This document shows, piece by piece, positions 41,633 through 50,435 of a DNA stretch of 64,000 nucleotides. The notes under the pieces are model-generated. The model was not told the DNA's origin. It did not search any database and saw only the letters and a list, made by a program, of their open reading frames with translations. This DNA comes from Acinetobacter guillouiae CIP 63.46 (lineage in GTDB: Bacteria > Pseudomonadota > Gammaproteobacteria > Pseudomonadales > Moraxellaceae), in the NCBI RefSeq assembly GCF_000368145.1, contig NZ_KB849281.1, positions 421,397 to 485,396 on the forward strand. The letters are read 5' to 3'. Both the position numbers and the translations under genes were made by a program. Position 1 is the first letter of the stretch, and the number at the start of each line of letters is the position of its first letter.

Positions 41633-42076
41633 TTATTGGCATTCTTGTATACTCTTATCCCGAATATTGAAATTCATAATTGAAGTTTTTTTAGTTAGAC
41701 AGAAGTAATTTATAAATTCATATTGTCTAAAGGATTTTCCTTTTTTTAACTCAATACGGATCTGAGTCTCTAAATAATTTGACATAAGCATATCTTTTGA
41801 AAAGCAAAAAATATATTTACTATCTTTATTAGATAAATTTTCTAAACTTTGTGCATATATTTTGTTTGATAATTCATCATTGAAACTTCCACTTTCATTT
41901 TTAAATGATGTGTCAAACATTGAAAACTCATTAGAATCATAAATTTCTTGGGGTTTTAATGAACAAATGCTCTTATCTTTTAATATTTCATATTGGAAAT
42001 CAGCTACACGTTTCTCTTTACAACCAATTAATATTATTGATATAAAAAAAACACTTAATAAATTAATATTTTTCAT
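41633..42076 (-). CDS. Hypothetical lipoprotein, 147 aa
   Basis: The lipobox LIGC (Cys19) follows a hydrophobic helix, and the rest is a small domain with cysteines in SICSLK, IFCFSK, YFCLTK and QECQ. No family recognised. It begins 11 bp after the gene at 42088-42441 on the same strand and is likely co-transcribed. A lipoprotein directly behind an effector-like fragment would fit an immunity role, which is inference only. Confidence 0.6.
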   Translation of the reverse strand: MKNINLLSVFFISIILIGCKEKRVADFQYEILKDKSICSLKPQEIYDSNEFSMFDTSFKNESGSFNDELSNKIYAQSLENLSNKDSKYIFCFSKDMLMSNYLETQIRIELKKGKSFRQYEFINYFCLTKKTSIMNFNIRDKSIQECQ

Positions 42077-42087
42077 GAGATGATAAT

Positions 42088-42441
42088 TCAGTAAATTAAT
42101 GGAGTCGGAGTAGAATTAGAAACCAGTGTATATCCTGAAGGATTACTTATAATCGGTTGCATTACCTGTCTTATATACTGTGAATTATCAGCTATATGAT
42201 TTCGCCAAGCTAAACTGAAATTAATCTGATTATATCCTTCAATTAATCCAAAATAATCAGCTACAATATTAGCCTGTTGCTCAGGATTCAATTTTTTAAA
42301 ATCTGTATCTTTATTTAATTCATAATCATATGGGTCATAGACAGAATCAGGTAAAGTCCACTCTAATGTTTGTAGCATAAGTCCTCTGCCCATTACATTG
42401 ATATTAAAGTATAAGAAAGAAACTATACAAAATTTGATCAC
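42088..42441 (-). CDS. Hypothetical protein, 117 aa, possibly C-terminal fragment of a larger protein
   Basis: The recognisable part begins near residue 17 (MGRGLMLQTLEWTLPDSVYD) and continues with DFKKLNPEQQANIVADYFGL. This kind of sequence is found, in my memory, at the end of larger secreted or effector-type proteins (E-Q-Q-A/G-x-I-I-x-D-Y-F). The apparent start is a GTG with poor context, so the gene may be a truncated remnant or may start at Met17 or Met22. The lipoprotein gene follows after 11 bp. Confidence 0.45.
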   Translation of the reverse strand: MIKFCIVSFLYFNINVMGRGLMLQTLEWTLPDSVYDPYDYELNKDTDFKKLNPEQQANIVADYFGLIEGYNQINFSLAWRNHIADNSQYIRQVMQPIISNPSGYTLVSNSTPTPLIY

Positions 42442-42524
42442 CCTAGCTCAAAACTTCCTCCATTAACAAAATGATGCTTATAAGAAATAGCAAGTATTTC
42501 TAGTACCAAGCTAGAATCATCCAT

Positions 42525-42552
42525 TAAACAAAAACCACCCGAAGGTAGTTTT
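42525..42552 (-). terminator. Intrinsic terminator after the 42639-43220 gene
   Basis: On the minus strand AACTACC-TTCG-GGTGGTT forms a stem with the stable UUCG tetraloop and is followed by TTTG and TTT. It lies 87 bp beyond the stop of the DUF4189-like gene. Confidence 0.65.
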
Positions 42553-42638
42553 ATTTGTCTTAAAAACTCGCTTCAGCTCGACTCCGTAAACGTCTTCCCA
42601 AGCTTTGTATTTCATATTTTAATCGCAAAATAAAATAC

Positions 42639-43220
42639 TTATGGAAGATTAAGCCTACGGCAATCTTCATAAATAATTTTGCATTGAGTCTCAGGAAAGC
42701 CATCATAACGACACGCCTCTAAAACTTTTTTCCGTCCTAAAGCTTTTCTACTTCCTGGGACTAACATTGGAACAACATCGCTTACTTCACCCGCCGTTGT
42801 TCGTGCTTTATACAACCTATTTGTTCCTTCCGCTTGACCTACAGTCGCACAATGGTTGTCATCATAAGTAAACCAAATTCTGCAATCAGTCCCACCTTTT
42901 TTTTCACAAGCTTGCAATGCTTTCTCTTCTAACTTTCTGCGGAAAATTTTTGCAGTAGCCACACCAATTACACCATTTGTACCCGAAGCGACATAACCTT
43001 CTGTGCTTGGGGTCCGGTAGCTTGGAGCTGAATATCCCCCACTGCTTCCATAATTCGGAATAGGCGCACAGCCTTGTACACCTTGACCACCGATAGGATA
43101 ATAGCCCGGAGGACAATTCCCCTCAGCATGCGCAACACCTGACATCGTTAAAGAAAATAGAGTAAGATAAATTAACGATATAAAAAATTGTATGATCTGC
43201 GGTCTATTGTATTTAGCCAT
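42639..43220 (-). CDS. Secreted DUF4189-like protein, 193 aa
   Basis: The N-terminal signal region (about 1-32, IYLTLFSLTMSGVAHA) is followed by a Gly/Pro/Ser-rich linker with PPGYYPIGGQGVQGCAPIPNYG, typical of secreted Acinetobacter DUF4189 proteins. A domain with KALQACEKKGGTDCRIWFTY and DNHCATVG matches the DUF4189 pattern of paired cysteines. A C-terminal extension repeats a similar helix-plus-Cys motif (KKVLEACRYDGFPETQCKII). Function unknown; the family is often found among secreted accessory proteins and near type VI secretion cargo. Confidence 0.7.
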   Translation of the reverse strand: MAKYNRPQIIQFFISLIYLTLFSLTMSGVAHAEGNCPPGYYPIGGQGVQGCAPIPNYGSSGGYSAPSYRTPSTEGYVASGTNGVIGVATAKIFRRKLEEKALQACEKKGGTDCRIWFTYDDNHCATVGQAEGTNRLYKARTTAGEVSDVVPMLVPGSRKALGRKKVLEACRYDGFPETQCKIIYEDCRRLNLP

Positions 43221-43666
43221 AATTTTTCATCCATGCCGTAAATTATTTTGTGAAATATCTATCATTTATAAATTAACTTTTAGTCATTCTAAATCTTAAA
43301 ATAATTCATCACTAAACTCAAATTTTGAATTGGCATTACTTATTTTTATTCTGATGATCGTGCTCATCACAACTTGATATTTATGCAACATTTCTAATTA
43401 AATCAATATATTGATTAACAAACCCAATATAATAAAGTTTATTCAAAACAGCGTTCAATACGAGGATCGCGCCTTCTAAAAAGATCATCAATGGACTATG
43501 AGCAGAGGAAAGTTAACACCAAATTATTTTAGTGAGAATGGGCTTTTGACTATCAATAGTTATGCGATATAATCGTGTGAAATATATACCAAATAATAAA
43601 TTATGATGAATTAATATCTCGCTCTGCTCTGTACGTATAACATTGATTATTTTAGGAGTCTTTTCC
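43221..43666. other. Intergenic region, no clear gene
   Basis: The gap is AT-rich. A short coding-like plus-strand stretch (about 43410-43565) contains an in-frame TAA and matches nothing I recognise. The promoter of the lipoprotein gene at 43667 lies at the right end. Confidence 0.4.
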
Positions 43667-44134
43667 ATGCCTTTATTCAAATATAGTTGTGTCACCCTCA
43701 TGGTGCTTAGTATCAGCGCTTGCGCCACCTTGGCCACCAAACCCAATGAAGTCGAAGTGGCTGCACAAAAACTAGTAGGGCAACCAGCCAGTAATGCATT
43801 TAAAATATTTGGCAAACCTGATCATGGTCTAGGTCCATCGTCGTATGGTAGTGGTGGCTTCTATGGGTGGAATCGAGTGCAAACTCATGTAACACCAGAA
43901 AAAGTTTTCGTGCAGACAGGTGTTGAGTATATTGGCCAAAAGACGACCATGGTTGGAATCGGCGGCGGTGGCGTGGTTGGCCAAATGCCAGTTGGTAGCG
44001 AACCTGTATATCGGAAGACTGGATATACAGAAAATCGGACTGTTATCGATTACTTTTGCAATATCACCCTGTACACCGATAAAAAGAACATCATCACCGA
44101 TGCCATAGTAATCGGTTGTGATAAAAAGAAGTGA
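43667..44134 (+). CDS. Hypothetical lipoprotein, 155 aa
   Basis: The start is the ATG at 43667, seven bases after AGGAG; an upstream in-frame start at 43643 would place the ribosome site inside the gene. The signal peptide ends in the lipobox ISAC. The mature part begins with a BamE-like stretch (LVGQPASNAFKIFGKPDHGLG), followed by Gly-rich and Tyr-rich segments and a pair of cysteines (YFCNIT, IGCDKK). Likely outer-membrane or periplasmic; function unknown. Confidence 0.7.
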   Translation: MPLFKYSCVTLMVLSISACATLATKPNEVEVAAQKLVGQPASNAFKIFGKPDHGLGPSSYGSGGFYGWNRVQTHVTPEKVFVQTGVEYIGQKTTMVGIGGGGVVGQMPVGSEPVYRKTGYTENRTVIDYFCNITLYTDKKNIITDAIVIGCDKKK

Positions 44135-44227
44135 TAGCGTAGCTTAAAGCTCATAATTTCAAATGAGCTTATATCTGATTTAGGCTCACTTGAGCACTTT
44201 ATTCTTTACATGATTCAAAACCCTAGA

Positions 44228-44308
44228 CTCATTGTGCTTAGCAATAGTATCAATACCTCAAAGTAAAATATCTTTACTCTGCCCTGATTCTAATTTTTGC
44301 GGTAAGGC
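44228..44308 (-). pseudogene. Prophage Rz1-like (outer spanin) fragment
   Basis: Minus-strand translation gives ALPQKLESGQSKDILL, a TGA, then GIDTIAKHNE. This aligns with the Rz1-like protein at 62232-62567 (KLESGQGKEITLW, IIDTVAKYNE), with the TGA exactly at its Trp. The piece has no start or lipobox. It is a relic of a lysis gene from a lost prophage. Confidence 0.65.
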
Positions 44309-44407
44309 TATTATTAGGCGATTGATCTATAAAGAAACTATCTAGAATTTCTTATCACGACCATAATTCTAAATTGGTCTATATATTTTGCTATAGTGAA
44401 TAGCGTA

Positions 44408-44854
44408 ATGACTGATATAAATGAACATATACTTATTCGCCTAGCGACTGAAACTGACACTAAAGACTTAATCGCTATTGACAGTGTTGCCTCACACGAT
44501 CCGCAGCGAATATTGCAAATCCACAATTGGTGTATGCAGGGTGTCTGCTTTCTTGTTGAAAAAAATGGAAAAGTAATGGGCTACGGCGTTCTAAATTACC
44601 ATTTTTTCGGATGCGGTTTTATTGAGATGCTGATGGTCGGAGAACCTTATCGTCGCTGTGGTACGGGACGAGCATTACTGAATGTATTAAAGGCTAACTG
44701 CCAACATCCGAAGCTTTTTACCACAACTAATCGATCTAATTTGCCAATGCAGCAATTATTACTAAATTCTGGATTTATCGCGAGCGGTCACATAGAAAAT
44801 CTTGATGATGGTGATCCAGAGTTAGTTTATTTTTATTCTAACCCTTTAATATAA
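44408..44854 (+). CDS. GNAT-family N-acetyltransferase
   Basis: The product of about 148 residues has the GNAT fold: beta-strand ILIRLATETDTKDL at the N-terminus, the central FLVEKNGKVMGYGVL, and the acetyl-CoA binding loop RRCGTGRALLNVL, followed by TTTNRSNLPMQQLLLNSGFI. The ATG at 44408 is used; a GTG four codons upstream is possible, and neither has a strong ribosome site. The substrate cannot be told. Single gene beside a prophage remnant. Confidence 0.75.
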   Translation: MTDINEHILIRLATETDTKDLIAIDSVASHDPQRILQIHNWCMQGVCFLVEKNGKVMGYGVLNYHFFGCGFIEMLMVGEPYRRCGTGRALLNVLKANCQHPKLFTTTNRSNLPMQQLLLNSGFIASGHIENLDDGDPELVYFYSNPLI

Positions 44855-44995
44855 TTACGCTTTAACTTAATGTTTTTTAGGAGATACGGATGATTCGTAA
44901 ATACTATGATAAAAACTTAAATCAAAGATAACGAAAGATTATAGAATTGCTCATAACGATTTCAACCTGTAGCGAAGTTGAATTTTTAATGTGTT

Positions 44996-45017
44996 AAAAA
45001 AAGTACCCTAAGGTACT
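44996..45017 (-). terminator. Intrinsic terminator of the 45083-45547 gene
   Basis: On the minus strand AGTACC/GGTACT forms a 6-bp stem followed by a run of seven T residues, 66 bp after the stop codon. Confidence 0.55.
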
Positions 45018-45082
45018 CCTTTATAAAAATAAGTAATTAAAAAAACCCGTTCAACACCAATCACACTTAAAGATATTCATCA

Positions 45083-45547
45083 TCACTCCCCTACAGGGAT
45101 TGAATATTTAAGTTGATTATTTTTCTGTTCTAAAGGCATCTGATTTTGCTTAATCATTTTCTGTTGATAATCGCGCTCTGAAATTACCCCTCTATTGCGT
45201 GCCTTTTGCAATGATTTTAACTGCTGTTCATTTTCATGTGCATTCAAAGCATAAGTATCGTTATTTTTCAGAAGATATTGAGATCTTTCAAATGGACTCA
45301 TATTAGAAGTATTTGCCCGACTTTCATACATTTTTGCGACATTTACCTCACGTTGAGCGATACGATCTTGCTCTTGTTGCTTTGACAACTCAAAAAAATC
45401 AACATGTTCACTATTGTTATTCCCATATTGAGGTTCTTCATTTTGTAAAAATGCATAGGATTGAGGCTTTTTCGACCAATCTTCAGCGCTATACACAGAA
45501 CCAGCAATTACAGGACTGATCAGCAACATTAATATTTTTTTCATCAA
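45083..45547 (-). CDS. Hypothetical secreted protein, 154 aa
   Basis: The signal peptide (MMKKILMLLISPVIAGSVYSA) precedes a hydrophilic, Gln/Asn/Lys-rich mature protein of about 130 residues with predicted helices (LSKQQEQDRIAQREVNVAKM; EQQLKSLQKARNRGV) and no cysteines. The segment GVISERDYQQKMIK resembles short SHOCT-like C-terminal helices that begin with G-x-I-[ST]-x-x-[DE]-[FY]. Periplasmic location is inferred. It ends before a terminator and has no operon partner. Confidence 0.65.
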   Translation of the reverse strand: MMKKILMLLISPVIAGSVYSAEDWSKKPQSYAFLQNEEPQYGNNNSEHVDFFELSKQQEQDRIAQREVNVAKMYESRANTSNMSPFERSQYLLKNNDTYALNAHENEQQLKSLQKARNRGVISERDYQQKMIKQNQMPLEQKNNQLKYSIPVGE

Positions 45548-46240
45548 GTATACTCAACTCAAAATAGTGAAAGTCATCGCTACGTATCATACCTTATTTG
45601 TAATGTGCGTGATTTTCAAATTGTACTTGTAATTATATTATTGCTTACATCTCTTCGTAATTTTAGCAAACATTCGAGACCAGGATTTTTTATAAAATAC
45701 TGAGTTAGTAAGATAGTTTGAAGCCATCATGCTTTCAAATGATCCTCAGCGGAAAAATTGAATTTCTCAAGAATAATAGTCAAAAAACAATTGTATAGAA
45801 GGTAAATTTTCCATGAATCTGTTGATATGGAGTTTTGGCTGGAAAAGTGCATAAACTTTCAAAGTTACATTCGACTTGTGATTGGCTAAAATAATTAACT
45901 TTGAACCTAAAAATACCAAGAGAAATAGGTTTCTATATTTAATATTATATTTTTCTATGACATATTTAGCCATAACACTTTTTTATTCAATTTTATTTAC
46001 AATTTCTGAATTAAATTTATATTTTTCAAAATATTAATTTTCCTCATACTTATCCTAACTACTGCTATAATGACCATTGTAAGTCAAATCGCTATTTTTA
46101 AATTTTAATGAAAATGGGATTTTTGAAAAAAAATAAAAGTTAACAACACCTCAAATTTAATTTTAAAAAGCATCAATTATATTTTGGACAAAGGTGTGCT
46201 ATACAAAAATTAAATTGATTTATGCTACGGAAAGCAAATT
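45548..46240. other. AT-rich intergenic region
   Basis: No supported gene. A 68-codon minus-strand frame at 45767-45973 lacks a ribosome site and family resemblance. The right end should hold the promoter of the LysR gene. Confidence 0.4.
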
Positions 46241-47128
46241 ATGCAAGATGAAATTAGTGATTTAGATTTCTTTATAACATTAGCCTCATCAAAATCAATG
46301 ACGCGTGCTTCCATTGAAATGGATATTCCCCTGCCAACAGTAAGTAGAAAGTTAGCAAAACTTGAATATTTTTATGGTAAGAGGCTTATGAATAGGTCTG
46401 CTAGACAATTTGATTTAACAGAGGCTGGTAAACTATTATTAGATCGCAGTATTTACATATCATCTTTAATGAAACAAGTTCATGACGAAGTTTCTCAAAA
46501 TGTGAATTCTTTTGCAGGTAAATTACGTATTGGTAGCTTAAATTATCTTGGTCGCAGTAAGTTAGGTGATTTAATAGCAAAATTCAGCGTACCGCATCCA
46601 AATCTAGAAATCGAACTCATTCTTTCTGACTCGAAAATGGATCTTGTGGAAAATGAACTCGATATCCTTTTTCAACTCGAACAACCCAATAATGTAATCT
46701 ACAATTCAGAAGTTTTACTCGATACTAGACGTATATTCTGTGCTTCACCCAAATATTTTAATAAATTTGGCTATCCTACACATCCCTTAGACTTACTCAA
46801 TCATCGCTGCATCTGTCTAATACGAAATCGTCACATATATCAAGATTGGAAATACAGCATAAATGACGAAATATTTGAAGTTCATGTACACCCTTATTTA
46901 AAAAGTAATAATGCTGAAGTTACACACCAATGGATGATTCAAGGATTTGGTATCGGATATCGTTTATATCACGAGGTGAAACAAGAATTAGAAGATGGTG
47001 TATTAATTGAGTGTTTTAAAGACAATCATTCATCTGAATTATCACTTTACATGGTGTATTCAAAATTAAAAAAGAGAGATGTTGTCAAAGATTTTATTAA
47101 CTTTACCAAAGACAATATTAATTATTGA
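46241..47128 (+). CDS. LysR-family transcriptional regulator
   Basis: The 295-residue protein has the N-terminal LysR winged helix (DLDFFITLASSKSMTRASIEMDIPLPTVSRKLAKLE, about residues 6-42) and a periplasmic-binding-protein-like effector domain (GKLRIGSLNYLG onward; LDILFQLEQPN; LIRNRHIYQDW). The sub-type resembles LysR regulators with a FFITLASSKS start that control a neighbouring operon. Here the neighbouring target is missing: an IS element is inserted 22 bp downstream, and upstream lies a non-coding gap. It may therefore be an orphan. Confidence 0.85.
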   Translation: MQDEISDLDFFITLASSKSMTRASIEMDIPLPTVSRKLAKLEYFYGKRLMNRSARQFDLTEAGKLLLDRSIYISSLMKQVHDEVSQNVNSFAGKLRIGSLNYLGRSKLGDLIAKFSVPHPNLEIELILSDSKMDLVENELDILFQLEQPNNVIYNSEVLLDTRRIFCASPKYFNKFGYPTHPLDLLNHRCICLIRNRHIYQDWKYSINDEIFEVHVHPYLKSNNAEVTHQWMIQGFGIGYRLYHEVKQELEDGVLIECFKDNHSSELSLYMVYSKLKKRDVVKDFINFTKDNINY

Positions 47129-47150
47129 ATTTCCTTGGAATGTTATAATT

Positions 47151-48346
47151 TGTATTAGTTCAGATCTGATCAGACATTGATCTTGAAAAAGAGAAAGTTA
47201 CCCGTTTTGATAAAGGTGTCGAATCTTAATCAAACAAAGGTAACTTTCTTATGTTGCATACTAACAATCAAATCATCAAACACAAAGTAGGCTTACTCAA
47301 TTTAGCTGAAGAACTTCAAAATGTATCCAGAGCTTGTAAAGTCATGGGTGTCTCTAGAGATACCTTTTACCGTTATCAGGAACTCGTTGAATCAGGTGAT
47401 GTTGATTCACTCATCAATAAATCCCGAAGAGTACCGAATCTTAAGAATCGTGTAGACGATGCGACAGAACAAGCCGTTATTGATTTCGCAATCCAATATC
47501 CAGCTTATGGTCAACACCGCAGTAGTAATGAATTGCGTAAAAATGGTGTATTCATTTCAGGTAGCGGGGTTCGATCTATTTGGCTTCGCCACAATTTAGA
47601 GAATTTTAAAAAGCGATTGAAAGCCTTAGAAGCCAAAGTGGCACAAGATGGCTTTGAGTTAAATGATCATCAGATTGCTGCACTTGAGCGTAAACATGAA
47701 GATGATGTTGCTTGTGGCGAAATAGAAACACACCATCCAGGATATCTTGGAGCCCAAGATACATTTTACGTTGGCAATCTGAAAGGTGTCGGTCGAATCT
47801 ATCAACAAACTTTCATCGATACCTACAGCAAAGTCGTTCATTGCAAGCTCTATACAACGAAAACACCGATTACAGCGGCAGATCTGTTAAATGATCGTGT
47901 ACTACCATTTTATCAGTCGCAGGATCTACCAATGCTGCGTATCCTGACAGATAGAGGTACTGAATATTGCGGTAAGGTTGAACAACATGATTATGAGCTA
48001 TATTTAGCCATCAATGATATTGATCACACCAAAACAAAAGCAGCATCCCCACAAACGAATGGAATATGCGAGCGTTTCCATAAGACGATCTTGCAGGAGT
48101 TTTATCAAATTACATTTAGGAAGAAGCTATATAGTACATTAGAGGAATTACAAGCTGATCTAGACGTTTGGCAAAAATTCTATAATACTGAACGAACTCA
48201 TCAGGGAAAAATGTGCTGTGGTCGCACACCACTGGAAACATTACTTGATGGGAAGCGAATTTGGGCTGAGAAGAATTTAGCTCAAATTTAACCTGACAGG
48301 CACACTAAAAAATGGGTAACTGTCAGATCTGGTTTGAGCTAGTACA
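47151..48346 (+). mobile_element. IS481-family insertion sequence
   Basis: An element of about 1.2 kb bounded by imperfect terminal inverted repeats beginning with TGT, as in IS481: left end TGTATTAGTTCA, right end (reverse complement) TGTACTAGCTCA, both followed by GATCTGA. It carries one transposase gene. TAATT is found next to both ends (47146-47150 and 48349-48353) but with a 2-bp offset on the right, so the target duplication and exact right end are uncertain. Confidence 0.7.
47251..48291 (+). CDS. IS481-family transposase
   Basis: The intact 346-residue transposase has an N-terminal helix-turn-helix (SRACKVMGVSRDTFYRYQELVE) and a DDE integrase core: Asp in GAQDTFYVGNL, Asp in LTDRGTEYCG, and Glu in TNGICERFHKTILQEF, followed by the typical NTERTHQGKMCCGRTP. 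No frameshift or internal stop is seen, so the element may still be mobile. It inserted between the LysR gene and the defence block. Confidence 0.88.
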   Translation: MLHTNNQIIKHKVGLLNLAEELQNVSRACKVMGVSRDTFYRYQELVESGDVDSLINKSRRVPNLKNRVDDATEQAVIDFAIQYPAYGQHRSSNELRKNGVFISGSGVRSIWLRHNLENFKKRLKALEAKVAQDGFELNDHQIAALERKHEDDVACGEIETHHPGYLGAQDTFYVGNLKGVGRIYQQTFIDTYSKVVHCKLYTTKTPITAADLLNDRVLPFYQSQDLPMLRILTDRGTEYCGKVEQHDYELYLAINDIDHTKTKAASPQTNGICERFHKTILQEFYQITFRKKLYSTLEELQADLDVWQKFYNTERTHQGKMCCGRTPLETLLDGKRIWAEKNLAQI

Positions 48347-48429
48347 CCTAATTATTGTTTTTATTTTATTTTTTTAAGATTTAATTGAATTTAATACACT
48401 AAAAGGTATACATAATAAAAAGCATGCCA

Positions 48430-50430
48430 CTAAGAACATACTTTTCTGTTTAAATCTTCTATTAGTAACTTTACCATTTCACGCTGATGTTTTTCTATAC
48501 TCTCGGTATTCCAGTCAGATCCATTCTTCTCGACCACCTGCATCATCAACTCTAACTTCAAGCTGGTTGGTACTTTTGTATACTTCCTTAACCAACTTGC
48601 TTTTTGGATCGGCATGTCATTAGTTAAAGTAGAATTTTCACTCTGATTGACCAAACCTAAATTACCAAAACTATGTAACACTGATTCCTCTGATAAAGGT
48701 TTACCTACCTTTGGGTTCTGTGGATAAAAGTGCTCAATAGAATCCTTATAACTAAAGTAAAACTTAGTATGGCTTCCTTTTCCCTTCTTCAATAAAACGT
48801 AATCTAAATAGTTAAAACAGAAGTAAGGAATCTTCCCATAGCTAAAATGTACTGCAATATCTTGTACAGTCACTACCATATCGCAATCAAATTTGTCAGC
48901 ATACATGAAACTTTCATAGTCTTGTGGTACTGAACTCAAGTAGCGCTTCTTGATCAACGTTCGTGCTAAATTTTCTACATATGTAAAATAAGCTTCTAAA
49001 CTGATATTTTGACTATGATCAACGAGCCAATTCAAAACACTGAATAACCAGTTCTTACGTGCATGGGTCGGGTAGGAAACATGAAATGCGGATAAAAGCA
49101 TTACTAGGTTTCTTTGATCACCGTCTAGTGCTAACTCATGTCCCTCTTCTTGCGTTGTCTTGGAAAATGTATTTACATAATTCACATTCCCAGAACTGTA
49201 GTATTTTGGTTTTTTTAGAGACCAGCCTTTGTGCTGGAGACTATTCTCACGTTTGATGACATACAGATCAAATAAATAACGTATTTTCAAAAGTAGATAA
49301 ATAAAGTCTTTTGCATGACTCGCGTCGACAATCGTTTTTTTAAAGCTCTCTAATAAAGTCTTATCATCGAGTGCAATGGAACTTGGATTACGATCTTTCA
49401 CATACGTTTTGACATAAATTTTCAAAACTTGCATCAGGAAGTTTGGATAATCAATGATGCTTGTGAAACGTTCACTAGACTCTTCATCTATGTGTTTTTG
49501 ATTAACAGGAACCACATCAAGTTTTAAAATTTCTGCTAAATTAAGCTTAGCTCCATATGAGATTTTACCTTCTGAATCAGAGTCTTTCGAGGTATTTTCA
49601 ACTGTCAGGCATCTCTTAAGCGCATTATAATTATTGGTTGCCCAATCATGATACGAAGCACCGAATATTTGCTTTCTCTGTACCACATCAAAACCATAAG
49701 CAACATATTTGTACATATCCTGACATGCAGACCATACCTGATGAACAAGATAACGATCATCATCCGTACTTAATAGACTGAGAAAATGAGCCTTAATGAC
49801 TTCGTGTGCTTCTAACTGTTCTCCTCGGTTATTCAGAGCATCAAAGTAATGCGTTACATCTGCAAGCTCTGGAATCATGGTGCGTAAAATAATGACGTGA
49901 TCCAACAAATAGTCTGCAAATTTTTCAAGCTCATTTCTCTGGACTATCTTCAAACACTCTTCAGCAATGATTCGATAGCCTCTCAGAATAGAGTGATCCC
50001 CATACTCTATATTCAATCTATCTATGTTTTTTTCAAGGAATTGATCACTAAAGAATTTCCATAATGAATCCAATAGGATTGCTGACTTTTCACGGCTTTC
50101 AAAACTTAATCGTATATAATTAAATTGATGTATTTTCGGATTGTTAAGTTTAGATTTTAAAAATAAAGCTATAAGATTTAATGTCGTAAATCGTTGTTGT
50201 CCATCTAACACTTCAAAGTGATTGTCTTTTTTGGCTACGACTAAACTACCGATATAATAGTTTTCAATACCTGACCTAGACTTCAGGTAATAGTCATAGA
50301 TGTCCTGTATTAATGCTCGGATCTGCGGTCGTCCCCAAGCATAATTTCTTTGATACACAGGGATTTGATAATTCACATCCTCGCTAAGTAACTCTAAAAT
50401 AGTATATGGCTTTGATTGCTCTATAGACAT
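48430..50430 (-). CDS. DUF262/DUF1524 (GmrSD-like) protein
   Basis: The 666-residue protein has the GmrS-like DUF262 domain with YQIPVYQRNYAWG (21-33) and DGQQRFTTL (76-84), motifs needed for nucleotide binding and nicking in GmrSD and related systems. The C-terminal DUF1524 HNH-type nuclease region has SIEHFYPQ with a His near residue 567, then FGNLGLVNQSENSTL. Such proteins restrict phage DNA, often modified DNA. It begins 5 bp after a second DUF262 gene, so the pair is probably translated together, and both follow hsdR on the same strand. Confidence 0.85.
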   Translation of the reverse strand: MSIEQSKPYTILELLSEDVNYQIPVYQRNYAWGRPQIRALIQDIYDYYLKSRSGIENYYIGSLVVAKKDNHFEVLDGQQRFTTLNLIALFLKSKLNNPKIHQFNYIRLSFESREKSAILLDSLWKFFSDQFLEKNIDRLNIEYGDHSILRGYRIIAEECLKIVQRNELEKFADYLLDHVIILRTMIPELADVTHYFDALNNRGEQLEAHEVIKAHFLSLLSTDDDRYLVHQVWSACQDMYKYVAYGFDVVQRKQIFGASYHDWATNNYNALKRCLTVENTSKDSDSEGKISYGAKLNLAEILKLDVVPVNQKHIDEESSERFTSIIDYPNFLMQVLKIYVKTYVKDRNPSSIALDDKTLLESFKKTIVDASHAKDFIYLLLKIRYLFDLYVIKRENSLQHKGWSLKKPKYYSSGNVNYVNTFSKTTQEEGHELALDGDQRNLVMLLSAFHVSYPTHARKNWLFSVLNWLVDHSQNISLEAYFTYVENLARTLIKKRYLSSVPQDYESFMYADKFDCDMVVTVQDIAVHFSYGKIPYFCFNYLDYVLLKKGKGSHTKFYFSYKDSIEHFYPQNPKVGKPLSEESVLHSFGNLGLVNQSENSTLTNDMPIQKASWLRKYTKVPTSLKLELMMQVVEKNGSDWNTESIEKHQREMVKLLIEDLNRKVCS

Positions 50431-50435
50431 TATTC

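Noticed and set aside
43410-43565. Coding-like plus-strand stretch (FIQNSVQYEDRAF, stop, KDHQWTMSRG)
   Set aside because: Short, no start, no family recognised; could be chance, so not listed as a pseudogene.
45767-45973. 68-codon minus-strand frame before the LysR gene
   Set aside because: No ribosome site and no resemblance to known proteins.
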